Positions 35,230 through 44,980 of a stretch of 64,000 bases of DNA are shown in pieces. The stretch lies in contig JAIPJF010000015.1 in the NCBI GenBank assembly GCA_021734325.1, forward strand, positions 1 to 64,000, read 5' to 3'. Each line of letters begins with the position of its first letter. Position 1 is the stretch's first letter. This DNA comes from Fidelibacterota bacterium. Its GTDB lineage: Bacteria > Fidelibacterota > UBA8477 > JABMPR01. Both the position numbers and the translations under genes were made by a program. The notes under the pieces were generated by a model that ran no database searches, was not told the origin of the DNA, and saw only the letters and a list, made by a program, of their open reading frames with translations.

Positions 35230-38022
35230 TTAAAATGAATAATTGACACCTAGCAGTATTTCGCGTGGCGCATAATACCAGGTTGGGTACTGTATATATT
35301 CTCCCACAGTATTCAATCCGTATCTGTTATCGATAATCGACTGCAGCCTACCTGAGTAGGTTGGGCTTCCTGTATCTGAATGAACAGAAGTTGCATTTCT
35401 GGTATCCAGGAGATTATTTACATTCAAACTTACTCCGAAATCCATGCCGGCAATCGAGACTTTTCGACTGGCTTTGAAATCCATGTCAAAGGTACTTGGC
35501 TTCAACCGGCTATTGGAAGCCAGACCAGTATTTGCAGTGAGTCCTGTTCGTGAAGACACGCCATAGGATGGCGTATAGGGATAGCCGGATCCGAATCTTG
35601 CAAGAAGTGTCAACCGAGCACCAAAGACCTGAAAGGTCAACGCCCCATTCGCTGTGTGGCGCTGATCCCAGTCCAGAGGTGTCATCTCCTTTGTTGGCTC
35701 TGAATTACTTTGTGAAGCCAAAAATTCTGCGTCCGGATTTGAATTTGACCCTTCAGCAATCTGATAGGTATACTGAATATTCAGGCTTCCATTACTGCCA
35801 ATTCCCTGATCCAAGGTTAAGGTGACACCTCGACTGTTTGCATAATCTTTATTGGTATAACTAACATAATTCACACCAGGCAAATAGGTCGTTTGGATAA
35901 TACCGGTACTTACCCAATCCCGAATGTCCTGATAAAACATTGTTAGATCGATGTTCAAACTGTTCGTCAGCTGTTGCTGTAATCCCAACTCATATTTTAC
36001 TGTGCGTTTGGGATTCAGGTCTGGATTGCCAAAAGGTCCATAGGTCCCATCTGTAGTATTGACCTTAAACCCTCGATCAGTGTACAGATACTCAAAGGAG
36101 GGGATCTGAAAAAAGTGCCCATAGGAGAAATGGATCACCCCTTTATCGGTGATCGGAAATGCCAATCCCAGCCTTGGTGAAATGGAACTTTTTGCGCCCA
36201 CCTCTTTGTACCAGATCGCTTCCCGTTCCTCCAGAGTCATATCGGCATGGGTTGGATCCAAAGGATTATAAATGGCAGGATCCTGAGAGTCAGCCGGTAA
36301 TACACCATGGGAATGGAACCAATCCCAGCGGATACCTATATTGACAACAAAATCATCGTATTCCAATTTATCCTGTATGTAAAAGGATACTTCTTCCGGC
36401 TTCTCGTTATAATAGCTGTGATTTGGCGTTGAGGTAGAAAGTGTATCAGGTTGAAAGGGAACCAGCTGGATATTATTACTATCTACCTTGGCAACAATGG
36501 AATAATCCTCTCTGTCCAGTTGATGTCTCCGGTATTCTGCTCCAAATTGAAGTAGATGGCTTGAATGAAATTGACTGGTAAAATCAAATTTTACCAGCTC
36601 CATCTGTGAATTTCGTTCAAAATGGGACATGTTGGTACCTGCCAGAGCAAAGGTATATGCAGGCATGCTTAATACTTCAGGATTGGCATACCGGGGATCC
36701 AACGGATCTTCATAGAGGTAATGCTGATAATGGCTATTGGACTGCGCCAATTTGAGCGCATAGTAGGTTTGTGGAGACAGTGAGTGATTAAGGGTTAAGG
36801 AGACGCTTCTGCCCTCATCAAAGCGATTTAGAATACCTTTTGGATTCCATCGATAAAAATGATCATAATCCCGGTATTCCCGGTTCGATATCAGGTAATT
36901 TGCATGCAGGTTGATCGAAGGGGTCAACATGTAGGATAATTTCCCGTTAATCGAATACTTGTCCTGGGTATTCATATCCACAATGGGGGCATTAGAAGAG
37001 CTATCCCTCTCTGTAAGGATAAAATCGAAAATGCTCATGGTGGTATCAGAAAAATTAATATCGTATAATTCTGTTCTCGTCGTTGAATCAATTGTTGTCA
37101 GAGGTTGAGGTTCAACAATTTGAAGGCCCTTGAGATGCCCGGTACTGCTATACTTTCTGCCTGAAATATAAAAGCGTAACTTCTTTGATATTGGACCACC
37201 AAAAGAGGCAGACAAGTTTAGGTTTGATGTCGGATCGTAGGTGTCAAGCCCGAGAAAGATATCATCAGTGGTTGCCAGCCAGCCGCCCATTGACATATCT
37301 AAATTTGCTGAGAATTTATCCCCGCCGGTTTTGGTCACCATATTGATGATTCCGCTCATGGCCTGACCATATTCCGCATTGAAGGTTCCCGAGACCATCT
37401 GCAGTTCCTGAATGGCATTTTTGTCAACCTCGACTATCTGGCTTCCATCGTAACCATCAGAAACAGGAACGCCGTCAATCCAGTAAACCAGCTCTCTGGA
37501 CCGTCCGCCACGAATGTGAATACCACCACCTGCATCCTTGGTCACTCCAGATTGAAGTTCAAGGACCTCTGAGACCTCTTCAACAGGCAGATCGTTGATC
37601 ATGGCGCCATCGACATGGACCTGAGAGCTGGTTCTATCACGCTGTACTTTTGGTCTCTCAAAGGTGACAATAACCTCCTCACCCTCAAGAAGCTCGCTAT
37701 TCAACTCCAGCTTGATTTCAGTTGTGAGATCAATAGCTACAATAATGCCTTCCATGCGACCGGATGCATAGCCGATCATATTTGCCTTAATGGTATATTC
37801 GCCGGGAGGTATATTCAGGATCACAAAGGATCCATCAATATCAGTAGCTCCACCAAAATAGGTGCCTTCCAGCACAACATTACAGCCAATAAGAGGCTCA
37901 CCTGAATAGGCGTCCTTGATCATACCCGCGATCTTGCCGCTGACACCAGCAAATGCCGTACTACACATGATGGCCAGCACGAAGGATCGCTGGATAATGG
38001 ATTTGTAAATTTTAGCTCTCAT
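35230..38022 (-). CDS. TonB-dependent receptor with carboxypeptidase-regulatory N-domain
   Basis: This 930-residue protein has a signal peptide ending STAFAG, a carboxypeptidase D regulatory-like Ig domain (about 28-110; GMIKDAYSGEPLIGCNVVL), a plug domain (about 130-240; GGIHIRGGRSRELVYWIDGVPV), and a 22-strand-type barrel to the C-terminal aromatic residue (LLGVNYSF). This is the SusC-like import receptor layout. No recognisable SusD partner lies next to it; the downstream gene encodes a different secreted protein. In this amylase-rich locus it most likely imports maltooligosaccharides, powered by TonB. Its start overlaps the end of the SurA-like gene by 11 bases, which suggests coupling. 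Confidence 0.93.
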   Translation of the reverse strand: MRAKIYKSIIQRSFVLAIMCSTAFAGVSGKIAGMIKDAYSGEPLIGCNVVLEGTYFGGATDIDGSFVILNIPPGEYTIKANMIGYASGRMEGIIVAIDLTTEIKLELNSELLEGEEVIVTFERPKVQRDRTSSQVHVDGAMINDLPVEEVSEVLELQSGVTKDAGGGIHIRGGRSRELVYWIDGVPVSDGYDGSQIVEVDKNAIQELQMVSGTFNAEYGQAMSGIINMVTKTGGDKFSANLDMSMGGWLATTDDIFLGLDTYDPTSNLNLSASFGGPISKKLRFYISGRKYSSTGHLKGLQIVEPQPLTTIDSTTRTELYDINFSDTTMSIFDFILTERDSSSNAPIVDMNTQDKYSINGKLSYMLTPSINLHANYLISNREYRDYDHFYRWNPKGILNRFDEGRSVSLTLNHSLSPQTYYALKLAQSNSHYQHYLYEDPLDPRYANPEVLSMPAYTFALAGTNMSHFERNSQMELVKFDFTSQFHSSHLLQFGAEYRRHQLDREDYSIVAKVDSNNIQLVPFQPDTLSTSTPNHSYYNEKPEEVSFYIQDKLEYDDFVVNIGIRWDWFHSHGVLPADSQDPAIYNPLDPTHADMTLEEREAIWYKEVGAKSSISPRLGLAFPITDKGVIHFSYGHFFQIPSFEYLYTDRGFKVNTTDGTYGPFGNPDLNPKRTVKYELGLQQQLTNSLNIDLTMFYQDIRDWVSTGIIQTTYLPGVNYVSYTNKDYANSRGVTLTLDQGIGSNGSLNIQYTYQIAEGSNSNPDAEFLASQSNSEPTKEMTPLDWDQRHTANGALTFQVFGARLTLLARFGSGYPYTPSYGVSSRTGLTANTGLASNSRLKPSTFDMDFKASRKVSIAGMDFGVSLNVNNLLDTRNATSVHSDTGSPTYSGRLQSIIDNRYGLNTVGEYIQYPTWYYAPREILLGVNYSF

Positions 38023-39661
38023 TGATAGGTCCTGATGGTTTAATAAATGGAATTTCTTTTACTCGTTCTAAATCTATTTTGACGTTGTAATCATTCTCCA
38101 TGGCTGCCAGGGCTCGCTCCAACTGGACTGGTGCCCCGGCCGCTCGAATCTGGTTTATGAGATTCTCACGTCTTTCCTCTTTATTTACTGGTTCAGATCT
38201 TTCATTGGTACTTCTGAACAGATACGATTTCCCTCCGTAACTCCAAGGTTCCGTCCACGTCCTTAAAGCTTGTGCAAAAACAAGACCAGCCGCTTGTCCC
38301 AGATCCGATACGGAGACCCATCCAAGTTTTCCATCACTGGGAAATACTGGTGGAGGATCAATCCTTGAGACCAATGCATCCGGCGAAAATCCACTATTTA
38401 ATTTCTCCAGGGAAATTAATGCAGTTTTGGTGTCAGGAAATACTAATACCTCAACATTTCTGTACACGAGGGGCTGATAAATTTCAGGCTCAGCCTGTTC
38501 TATCTCAGCCAGATAATCTGGATCAATGTCAACGGTGTCTGCAAATTTTGTTTGCCAGGTGTTTATTCTCCAAAGATCCTGCCGGGCCTGAATCAACTGA
38601 ATGGTTGCCAAGTTTTTATGAATCCCTGCTTGCATCGCCTGTTCTATTAATGCTCGGCGCACCAGGATTCCAGCAATCAGGTTTTGGACGTCATAAATAT
38701 CCAAGACTGACGCCAGATGCTCATCTCGGGAATCATTGATGTAAGGAGCAATCATAGCAATCGTCCAGTCTCCGCCTCTTGAGCTGCAGATTTTTTCTGC
38801 AGCCAGTTGTGATTCGCTCAGGATGCGTTGAATTTGATCCTTTGGTATCGTTTGAACTATCTTCAGCAATTTCATACAGGCATCGTCGGCAAATTGGATA
38901 TCTAGACCACTGGCGATCTTGTTGGTGTATGCATCAATGGTGGAATCGCTGCGGTTCGCCTTCCATTCAAGGGTCAATCTCGGTCGAGTGGCTGAAAACT
39001 CCTGAGGTTGAATGAATGGAGGGGCCTTTTTCTCGACCAGTTTGATGAGTCGGTACCCATCGCCAATTCTGATGGGAGAGCTCACTTCACCCTCATCCAT
39101 ATCTGTGATTAATTCCACAAGTCTGGGATGAACCTGTTCCAGGCTGATAAATCCCAAGTCCAGGACCTTTGCATCTCCCGAAGCTATCCACTCCTCCCTG
39201 ACCCGATTTGCTGCACCCAGATCAGGCAAATCAGATTCCTGGAGATGATAACGGCTTTTTTCATTAACCAGCATCCTGGCCAGGTCTTCCGGGCGTGGTT
39301 CTTCACTGGAAAGTGATTTCTCCTGCCACCATTGATCAAGGATGGCCTGTTCTTCCTGTCGCTTCAGGATCTCCTGAGAGTGGGGATCCTGATCCAGATT
39401 TTTTGTGTGCCAATCCAGGAGGATCAACTCTTCGTGAATCGCACTGCGTAATATTTTTTTTCGATCAGGCAGATTGTCATTCAAGCCGGTCTTTGATAGA
39501 TAGTTCTCATAGTGGTTAAGGAATTCTGTCTTGCTTACCATGCCTCCGTCATAAACAGCAAGGGCTTCATCATCACGGCTGCAGGAAAAAACCATCAACA
39601 GTATCAGGAGGAGCGGGAGCCCCAGCTGCAGATGTTGTCTTTTGATTCCTGCTCTATGCAT
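38012..39661 (-). CDS. SurA-like peptidyl-prolyl isomerase/chaperone lipoprotein
   Basis: This 549-residue lipoprotein signal ends MVFSC. A SurA/PrsA-type N-terminal helical domain (about 30-140) is followed by a parvulin (PpiC)-like domain near 165-215 (LDLGFISLEQVHPRL; GDGYRLIKLVEKK). A second, diverged parvulin-like segment lies near 395-480 (LGWVSVSDLG; TEPWSYGGKSYLF), then a helical tail. SurA-like proteins fold outer-membrane proteins in the periplasm. Placed between a GH13 gene (stop and start share one base, TAATG) and the TonB-dependent receptor gene (11-base overlap), it may be a dedicated folding factor for that receptor. The parvulin active-site residues look weak, so it may be chaperone only. 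Confidence 0.8.
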   Translation of the reverse strand: MHRAGIKRQHLQLGLPLLLILLMVFSCSRDDEALAVYDGGMVSKTEFLNHYENYLSKTGLNDNLPDRKKILRSAIHEELILLDWHTKNLDQDPHSQEILKRQEEQAILDQWWQEKSLSSEEPRPEDLARMLVNEKSRYHLQESDLPDLGAANRVREEWIASGDAKVLDLGFISLEQVHPRLVELITDMDEGEVSSPIRIGDGYRLIKLVEKKAPPFIQPQEFSATRPRLTLEWKANRSDSTIDAYTNKIASGLDIQFADDACMKLLKIVQTIPKDQIQRILSESQLAAEKICSSRGGDWTIAMIAPYINDSRDEHLASVLDIYDVQNLIAGILVRRALIEQAMQAGIHKNLATIQLIQARQDLWRINTWQTKFADTVDIDPDYLAEIEQAEPEIYQPLVYRNVEVLVFPDTKTALISLEKLNSGFSPDALVSRIDPPPVFPSDGKLGWVSVSDLGQAAGLVFAQALRTWTEPWSYGGKSYLFRSTNERSEPVNKEERRENLINQIRAAGAPVQLERALAAMENDYNVKIDLERVKEIPFIKPSGPINES

Positions 39662-41541
39662 TAGTTGATTATTCTTTTATATACTCTTCCACTATGAGGC
39701 GCTACATCGGTATTGTCTGAAAGATTGGAATCGAGGAGTAGGGTCCAAGCAGCTGATCCTTCACTGCCAAACAGCCGCTCCTCAATGGCCCAATCTTTTG
39801 CTCCAGTATTGATGACAGTCATGAGTGTGTCGGGTCCAAGTACTCTTTGAAATGCAAAATGACCCTTGTCTTCAGCTTCCAGTGTCTGATATGATCCTGT
39901 CTGAAGTGCGGGTTCATATTTTCGCATGTCAATCAGTGATCGGTAATAAGCATACAGATCTTCGTTCCTGCGAACTTCATACGGTCCGAAGGGCTCACCA
40001 TAGGGATGGGACACTTCGGTTTTGTACTCGATATCATCCCACAGCATGGGCTTCCGGCAATCAGGGTCATCTGCACCCCACATGCCCACTTCCTCACCGT
40101 AGTAAATCAGGGGTGCCCCCACATAGGAGAACTGGAAGAGTAAAAGTGTTCGCTGAAGCGCGCGCTGCGATTCGTTAGGTTTGCCCAGGAAGAACTGCCG
40201 ATGGTCGCGGGATCCTGCATGATGATCAATGGTTCGATCAGGATTGCTGACCATACTGGATAAGCGCTCCGTATCGTGGCTATTAAACATGCTCATGAGC
40301 GCATACTGGTTCTGGAGCGGGTAATTATCACGAACGATGGATAAAAGAGAATCCATCTGGCCAGGCGTTACTTGTCTTTTCTGATCAACAATACCCCGGA
40401 GCAAGGCATCTCCAAACCTGTAGTTCATGACTGCATCAAAAATGTCACCCTGCAACCATGGAGCGGCGTTGAACATTTGATCTTTCCCAAAATCCTCCCA
40501 CCAGACTTCACCGACAAGATAGCTTTCAGGGTTAACATCGCGAGTCCACACTCTAAAATCACGCCAGAAATCTTTTGAGACCATTTCTGCTACGTCAAGA
40601 CGCCATCCATCAATTCCATCTGAAGGATCGCCATCCCCATTAGGGTCCATCCAGCGTTTGACAACATCGTGGATATGGTTTCTCACCGCCTGAACGGGAC
40701 CATGATCATCTTCTGCAAGTTCTGGGAGATCTTTCACTCCATACCACCCCTGCCAATCAAATTCATCCTCAGGTGTGTCAGGATCATCATAGGAAAGTAT
40801 TGAGAACCAATTGGCATATTCACTTTGCGGTCCATTTTTCCGCACATCGTTCAAGGCCCAGAAGGGAATACCAGTATGATTGAAGACCCCATCAATGATA
40901 ATACGCATATCTCGTGCATGTAATTCGTCAATGAGTTTCAGGAAGAGTGAATCGGCGGAGGTCCATTGCCAGGTACTCGGGTCATTCGGGTTTTCCTGAG
41001 CCCAAAGTTTCTCATCTCCGGCAGGATCAGGGCCAAAATTATTATCAATATGGTGCCATGCGCTACAGCCATATTTGTGAAGCGAAGGAGATTCAAAGAG
41101 GGGATTGAAATAAACCGCCGTCACCCCAAGAGAATCGATGTAATCCAACTCATCGAGAATCCCCTGAATATCTCCACCATAACGACGGAGTTGAGAATTA
41201 TACCAGAAATTCTCACCTGTTTTTTGCTCCCAGGGTTGAAGTTCGTACCAATCAGAGCCCCATGGGCTGACCTGCCATCCTTCTGGATTTGCGTATGGCC
41301 AGGTGCCACTTAGACTTTTGACGTCAGGATCGTTTTCAGTATCCCCATTCCGGAATCGATCGGGGAATATCTGATACCAGATGGCCTCTTTTGACCATTC
41401 AGGGACTTTGTAATTCGTCAGCGTTTCAGATTTGATAATTGTTTGGGTTGTTTGAGCTGCGCAATTCCAGAGCACCAGAACGAGCAGAAGCCCAGCAAAA
41501 GTCCTGATGGATAGATGTGCCTGATTATTCGAATCTAGCAA
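39661..41541 (-). CDS. GH13 cyclomaltodextrinase/neopullulanase-like lipoprotein
   Basis: This 626-residue lipoprotein signal ends VLWNC. The GH13 barrel starts near residue 50 (AIWYQIFPDRF). Its nucleophile Asp lies in GWRLDVAEM (about 314), the acid Glu in LVGEVWWED (about 344) and the His-Asp in MFNSHDTERL. A beta-sandwich C-domain ends VYKRIIN. The catalytic part resembles neopullulanase/cyclomaltodextrinase (GH13_20-like), but the usual N-terminal dimerisation domain is missing. It probably cuts maltodextrins or cyclodextrins in the periplasm. The start is a TTG with GGGGAG seven bases upstream. It is the first gene of the transcript that continues into the SurA-like and receptor genes. 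Confidence 0.9.
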   Translation of the reverse strand: MLDSNNQAHLSIRTFAGLLLVLVLWNCAAQTTQTIIKSETLTNYKVPEWSKEAIWYQIFPDRFRNGDTENDPDVKSLSGTWPYANPEGWQVSPWGSDWYELQPWEQKTGENFWYNSQLRRYGGDIQGILDELDYIDSLGVTAVYFNPLFESPSLHKYGCSAWHHIDNNFGPDPAGDEKLWAQENPNDPSTWQWTSADSLFLKLIDELHARDMRIIIDGVFNHTGIPFWALNDVRKNGPQSEYANWFSILSYDDPDTPEDEFDWQGWYGVKDLPELAEDDHGPVQAVRNHIHDVVKRWMDPNGDGDPSDGIDGWRLDVAEMVSKDFWRDFRVWTRDVNPESYLVGEVWWEDFGKDQMFNAAPWLQGDIFDAVMNYRFGDALLRGIVDQKRQVTPGQMDSLLSIVRDNYPLQNQYALMSMFNSHDTERLSSMVSNPDRTIDHHAGSRDHRQFFLGKPNESQRALQRTLLLFQFSYVGAPLIYYGEEVGMWGADDPDCRKPMLWDDIEYKTEVSHPYGEPFGPYEVRRNEDLYAYYRSLIDMRKYEPALQTGSYQTLEAEDKGHFAFQRVLGPDTLMTVINTGAKDWAIEERLFGSEGSAAWTLLLDSNLSDNTDVAPHSGRVYKRIIN

Positions 41542-41630
41542 ATGATTTCTCCCCAGTTTTTAAAAGACAAGAACGTGAAAGCAAACCTGTGTTGGTATTA
41601 GTAACCCTCATCTGAGTTACGCTTTTAAAA

Positions 41631-41657
41631 ATTATGCTCAACACCTCCCCTTGTCAA
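41631..41657 (-). promoter_or_regulatory. Sigma-70-type promoter candidate for the amylase/receptor transcript
   Basis: On the minus strand a perfect TTGACA (41652-41657) is followed 15 bases later by CATAAT (41631-41636), or 17 bases later by TAATTT. It lies about 90 bases upstream of the TTG start at 41541, in the only sizeable gap in this part of the locus. Confidence 0.5.
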
Positions 41658-41777
41658 GATAATTCACTTGCTTTTTACCAACTGCACAAGGTCATCTATA
41701 GTCAATATTTAATAGAGTTTAGGACTTAATTGCGTTTTAAGAAAAACAGCGTGTATCAACTATATCAAGCAGAAAGA

Positions 41778-43616
41778 TCAAGGGACTGAAACAGTCAAGA
41801 TGCTATTTTGACCCCCGTAGGGGTCCATGGAATATGCTCCTGCATTCGGGTCAGCGATCCATTCCCGGGAGTTGAGTATCAGTTTATACTCATATGTCCC
41901 GGATTTCAGTGGTAGATCGACAAATATGGTGTCATCATGACGCTGATTGGGATTTTCGCCGGGTACCCAGTTGTTGAAGTCTCCGGCCACCTGCAAGCGT
42001 TCAATCCTCGATGCCGGATCAATATAAAATAAGCGGACTATTCGATAGTCTCGGGAAAGGCGGTCTGTAAACGCCACACGGACAGTCAGATCGCCATCCA
42101 AGGGTCCGCCTATACGCCAGGCACTGAGAGAATTCGGAGACAGACGAAAGAAATATTCATTGCTCTCCTCACGCAAAACCGCTGTTCCGTATATTCTTTC
42201 AGGTTCCTCAATTTTTAAGGATCCAGGAAGTGGGATCGAAAGAAACTCCTCAGTGGAGGCATTGTTTAGAATAAGGAGCACATGATCGTCTCCATCGGAT
42301 CGAAGGTAGGCGTAAACAGACCAGTCCTTATAGATTTCATGAAAAGATCCAGACCCCAGTACAGGATTCAGCTGTCTGAGTTGGGTTAAACTCTTGAACT
42401 GGGATATTCTTTCACGTTCTATCTTCGATAATTGGGCAGGATAAGGCAGACGGTTGAGAAAATCCTGGGGCTCACCACTGGGACTGATAGGGGGGTAGCC
42501 TGACATTCCTAGCTCGGTACCGGCATATATCACCGGCAATCCGGGGGTTGTCATGATCCATCCCAGCGCCAGAAGCTGCTTTGCCCAGGCATTTTCAGCG
42601 AGTCCGACATTAAATCTGGCAACATCGTGATTATCGATGATGGTTGCGAGCGGAACAGCCCCCAGGGCATCAGAACCGGCCTGATAAAAGTCTGAGAAAT
42701 CCTTAATTGATCCACCCTTGTTGAATGTATTCCTTATGGCATAGTACCCTGGCAGATCGAATAAAATATCAAATCCAGCACCCAGATAGGGTTTGATCCG
42801 CTGTGCATCACCCCAAAAGACTTCACCGAGGAGAAGAAAATCTGCACCGGCGTAGTCCTTAATGCGTTTGTTAAAGTCCTCCCAAAAACTCAGAGGGATA
42901 TGCTTGACAGCATCCAGTCGAAATCCATCACAATGGGTTTCATCGATCCAATATTTTGAGACCTCAAAGAGATAATCGCTGACTTCAGGATTTTCCTGGG
43001 CCAGATCAGGCAATCCATGAAGCTCGCCGCGCTCTATCTGTTCCTGATCGAACCAGTCGGTAATCTCATAGGGCTCACCATTCTCATCCCAGTGATACCA
43101 GTTCTTTTTGCTCTCATCACCTATCCAGGGATGGTCTGCCGCCGTTTGATTAAAGGGCATATCAAAGATCACCTTGAGTCCCAGTCTATGGGCAGAATCA
43201 ACCAGAATCTTCAAATCCTTCAAGCTGCCATAATGCTCATCGACCTTATAAAAATCAATCGGGTGGTAACCATGATAGGACCACCAGCCGACATAATCAG
43301 TATCAGAGTTATCAATAAAAGGAGAAATCCAGATCATGGTGACTCCCAAAGTCTTGAGACTGTCCAAGCTCCGGGTGATTCCGACCAGATCCCCACCCTG
43401 ATAATATTTCAAGGACTCCTTATCTATGCCCTGGTATGGTCTGTAGCTCTCTGGATTGTTGCCGGCATTGTTGGTCGTATCTCCGTCCATAAATCGATCG
43501 ATAAGGATAAAATACATGATATCACCTGCCTGCCCCTCATGCTGGGTATCACAAGCGATGAGCAATGCTGCAGTGGTTAGAATAACAATAATTTTAAGAA
43601 GCTGCCAAAGCATCAT
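41778..43616 (-). CDS. GH13 alpha-amylase lipoprotein with C-terminal glycogen-binding-like domain
   Basis: This 612-residue lipoprotein signal ends LLIAC. The GH13 barrel starts near residue 30 (MYFILIDRFMDGD). Catalytic motifs are GFRLDAVKH (nucleophile Asp, about 234), LLGEVFWGD (Glu, about 264) and IDNHDVARF (Asp, about 329). A C-terminal beta-sandwich is followed by a CBM48/CBM20-like module (LQVAGDFNNWVPGENP; YEYKLILNSREWIADPN), the reverse of the usual CBM48 N-terminal position. It probably hydrolyses alpha-glucans in the periplasm or at the outer membrane. It is the first gene of the minus-strand locus and stands divergent to selD, with 97 bases between them. Confidence 0.9.
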   Translation of the reverse strand: MMLWQLLKIIVILTTAALLIACDTQHEGQAGDIMYFILIDRFMDGDTTNNAGNNPESYRPYQGIDKESLKYYQGGDLVGITRSLDSLKTLGVTMIWISPFIDNSDTDYVGWWSYHGYHPIDFYKVDEHYGSLKDLKILVDSAHRLGLKVIFDMPFNQTAADHPWIGDESKKNWYHWDENGEPYEITDWFDQEQIERGELHGLPDLAQENPEVSDYLFEVSKYWIDETHCDGFRLDAVKHIPLSFWEDFNKRIKDYAGADFLLLGEVFWGDAQRIKPYLGAGFDILFDLPGYYAIRNTFNKGGSIKDFSDFYQAGSDALGAVPLATIIDNHDVARFNVGLAENAWAKQLLALGWIMTTPGLPVIYAGTELGMSGYPPISPSGEPQDFLNRLPYPAQLSKIERERISQFKSLTQLRQLNPVLGSGSFHEIYKDWSVYAYLRSDGDDHVLLILNNASTEEFLSIPLPGSLKIEEPERIYGTAVLREESNEYFFRLSPNSLSAWRIGGPLDGDLTVRVAFTDRLSRDYRIVRLFYIDPASRIERLQVAGDFNNWVPGENPNQRHDDTIFVDLPLKSGTYEYKLILNSREWIADPNAGAYSMDPYGGQNSILTVSVP

Positions 43617-43713
43617 GGAGCATAGGTTATGGAGGGTGCATTTTCAACTAAATTCAATCCTGCATATATTGATTTGCCGTTGGCTCATCAAATCTGTGGA
43701 TTACTTTCATGTG

Positions 43714-44766
43714 ATGACAAAAAGTTTAGAAATTAATCTCACTGCTAAAGTGAAGGCTGCCGGCTGAGCGGGTAAAATTGGTCCAGGGGACCTGGACGAT
43801 ATACTTTGTGGACTCAGCATTGGGACGCATCCTAATCTGTTAGTGGGAATTGACCACCATGATGATAGCGCTGTGTATAAACTCAGTGAGGACATTGCTA
43901 TTGTCCAATCCCTGGATTTCTTCACCCCTATCGTAGATGATCCATATACTTTTGGACAGATCACCGCCACAAATGCCCTCAGTGATATCTATGCCATGGG
44001 TGCACGTCCCATCACGGCCCTCAATATTGTCGCCTTTCCTGTGGAGACTATGGATAAACATATTCTCAAGGATATTCTCAGAGGGGGCTTGAACAAGATC
44101 GAAGAGGCAGGTGCGGTTCTCGCCGGAGGACATTCAGTCAAGGATGATGAGTTAAAATACGGCCTTTCGGTCACTGGTATCGTTCACCCGGACAAATTGA
44201 TCAGCAATAAAGGCGCACAAAGTGGTGATGCTCTGATTCTTACCAAAGCATTGGGTACTGGGATCGTGGCCACAGCACTGAAGCGGAAGATCGCCCTTCC
44301 TGATCAGATCGACGCCATGATTCAGAGCATGATCCAATTAAACAAATATGCTGCCGAAATCGCTGTCAACTATCCCATTCATGCCATGACTGATGTTACG
44401 GGCTTTGGCCTGGTTGGGCACCTTCTGGAAATGCTTGATTCAAGTCAGATGGATGCCAAGATTTTCACAGACAAGCTTCCCCTCCTCCCTGGGGCTCTTG
44501 AGTGGGCAGAGAAAAAAGTGGTACCCGGTGGCCTACTGACAAATCGAAAGTACTACAAACCACGTCTGCAAATTGAAGCCAGCGTCAGCGAGGTCATGGA
44601 GATGATCGTCGTGGATGCTCAGACCTCTGGCGGTCTGCTCATCAGCACCCCGGCCAGCAGCGCTGAATCCCTGATCAGGGACCTGCATGCGAATGGTGTG
44701 GAACAAGCCTCCATTATCGGTGAAATTAGTCAGGCAAGTAAGGATCCAAGAATCCTGCTGAAATAG
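43714..44766 (+). CDS. selD: Selenide, water dikinase (selenophosphate synthetase), selenoprotein with UGA-encoded Sec18
   Basis: SelD makes selenophosphate from selenide and ATP for selenocysteine and selenouridine synthesis. An automatic frame would start at the GTG at 43844, but in-frame codons continue upstream through a TGA at 43765-43767 to the ATG at 43714. Reading TGA as Sec restores the catalytic motif: AAG-Sec-AGKIGPGDL, where Sec18 and Lys21 match Cys17 and Lys20 of E. coli SelD. The 350-residue product then has the normal family length. Further motifs are DDSAVYKL, ATNALSDIYAMG, GGHSVKD and TDVTGFGLVGH. A bSECIS-like hairpin follows the UGA. The ribosome binding site is weak. The Sec insertion genes selA, selB and selC are not in the window. 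Confidence 0.93.
43765..43797 (+). promoter_or_regulatory. Bacterial SECIS-like element in selD
   Basis: Thirteen bases after the UGA, GTCCAGG (43781-43787) pairs perfectly with CCTGGAC (43791-43797) around the loop GGA. Distance, small apical loop and early loop G agree with known bacterial SECIS rules. It would recruit SelB with Sec-tRNA to the UGA. Confidence 0.75.
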
Positions 44767-44909
44767 TCCTCACATTCAATTCTCATTCACACTGCATAGA
44801 CTTATCAAGTAAATAGAATCGATATCTCCCGGCTTTAAGATCCAGGGGATAAGGTGACATAGCTGCTTTAGCTGACTCTGTTATTCAATTGGGTGGTTTT
44901 GTGGCACAA

Positions 44910-44925
44910 CTCGGAGATCTCCGAG
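44910..44925. repeat. Palindrome in the selD downstream region
   Basis: A perfect 16-base palindrome CTCGGAGATCTCCGAG lies in the 214-base non-coding stretch between selD and the bidirectional terminator. Its GAGATCTCC core resembles part of the nested repeat at 22905-23032, so it may be a remnant of the same kind of interspersed element. No gene was found in this stretch. Confidence 0.45.
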
Positions 44926-44980
44926 CACGCTCCAACCATAGCTGGATTTCCTGTGGAGGTGAATGAAAAGTATATTAAAT

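Noticed and set aside
43017-43580. 187-codon plus-strand frame
   Set aside because: Antisense shadow of the GH13 gene at 41778-43616, which has all catalytic motifs.
43843-44766. SelD starting at the GTG near 43844
   Set aside because: It would lack the catalytic Sec/Cys-Lys segment; read-through of the UGA restores the full family length.
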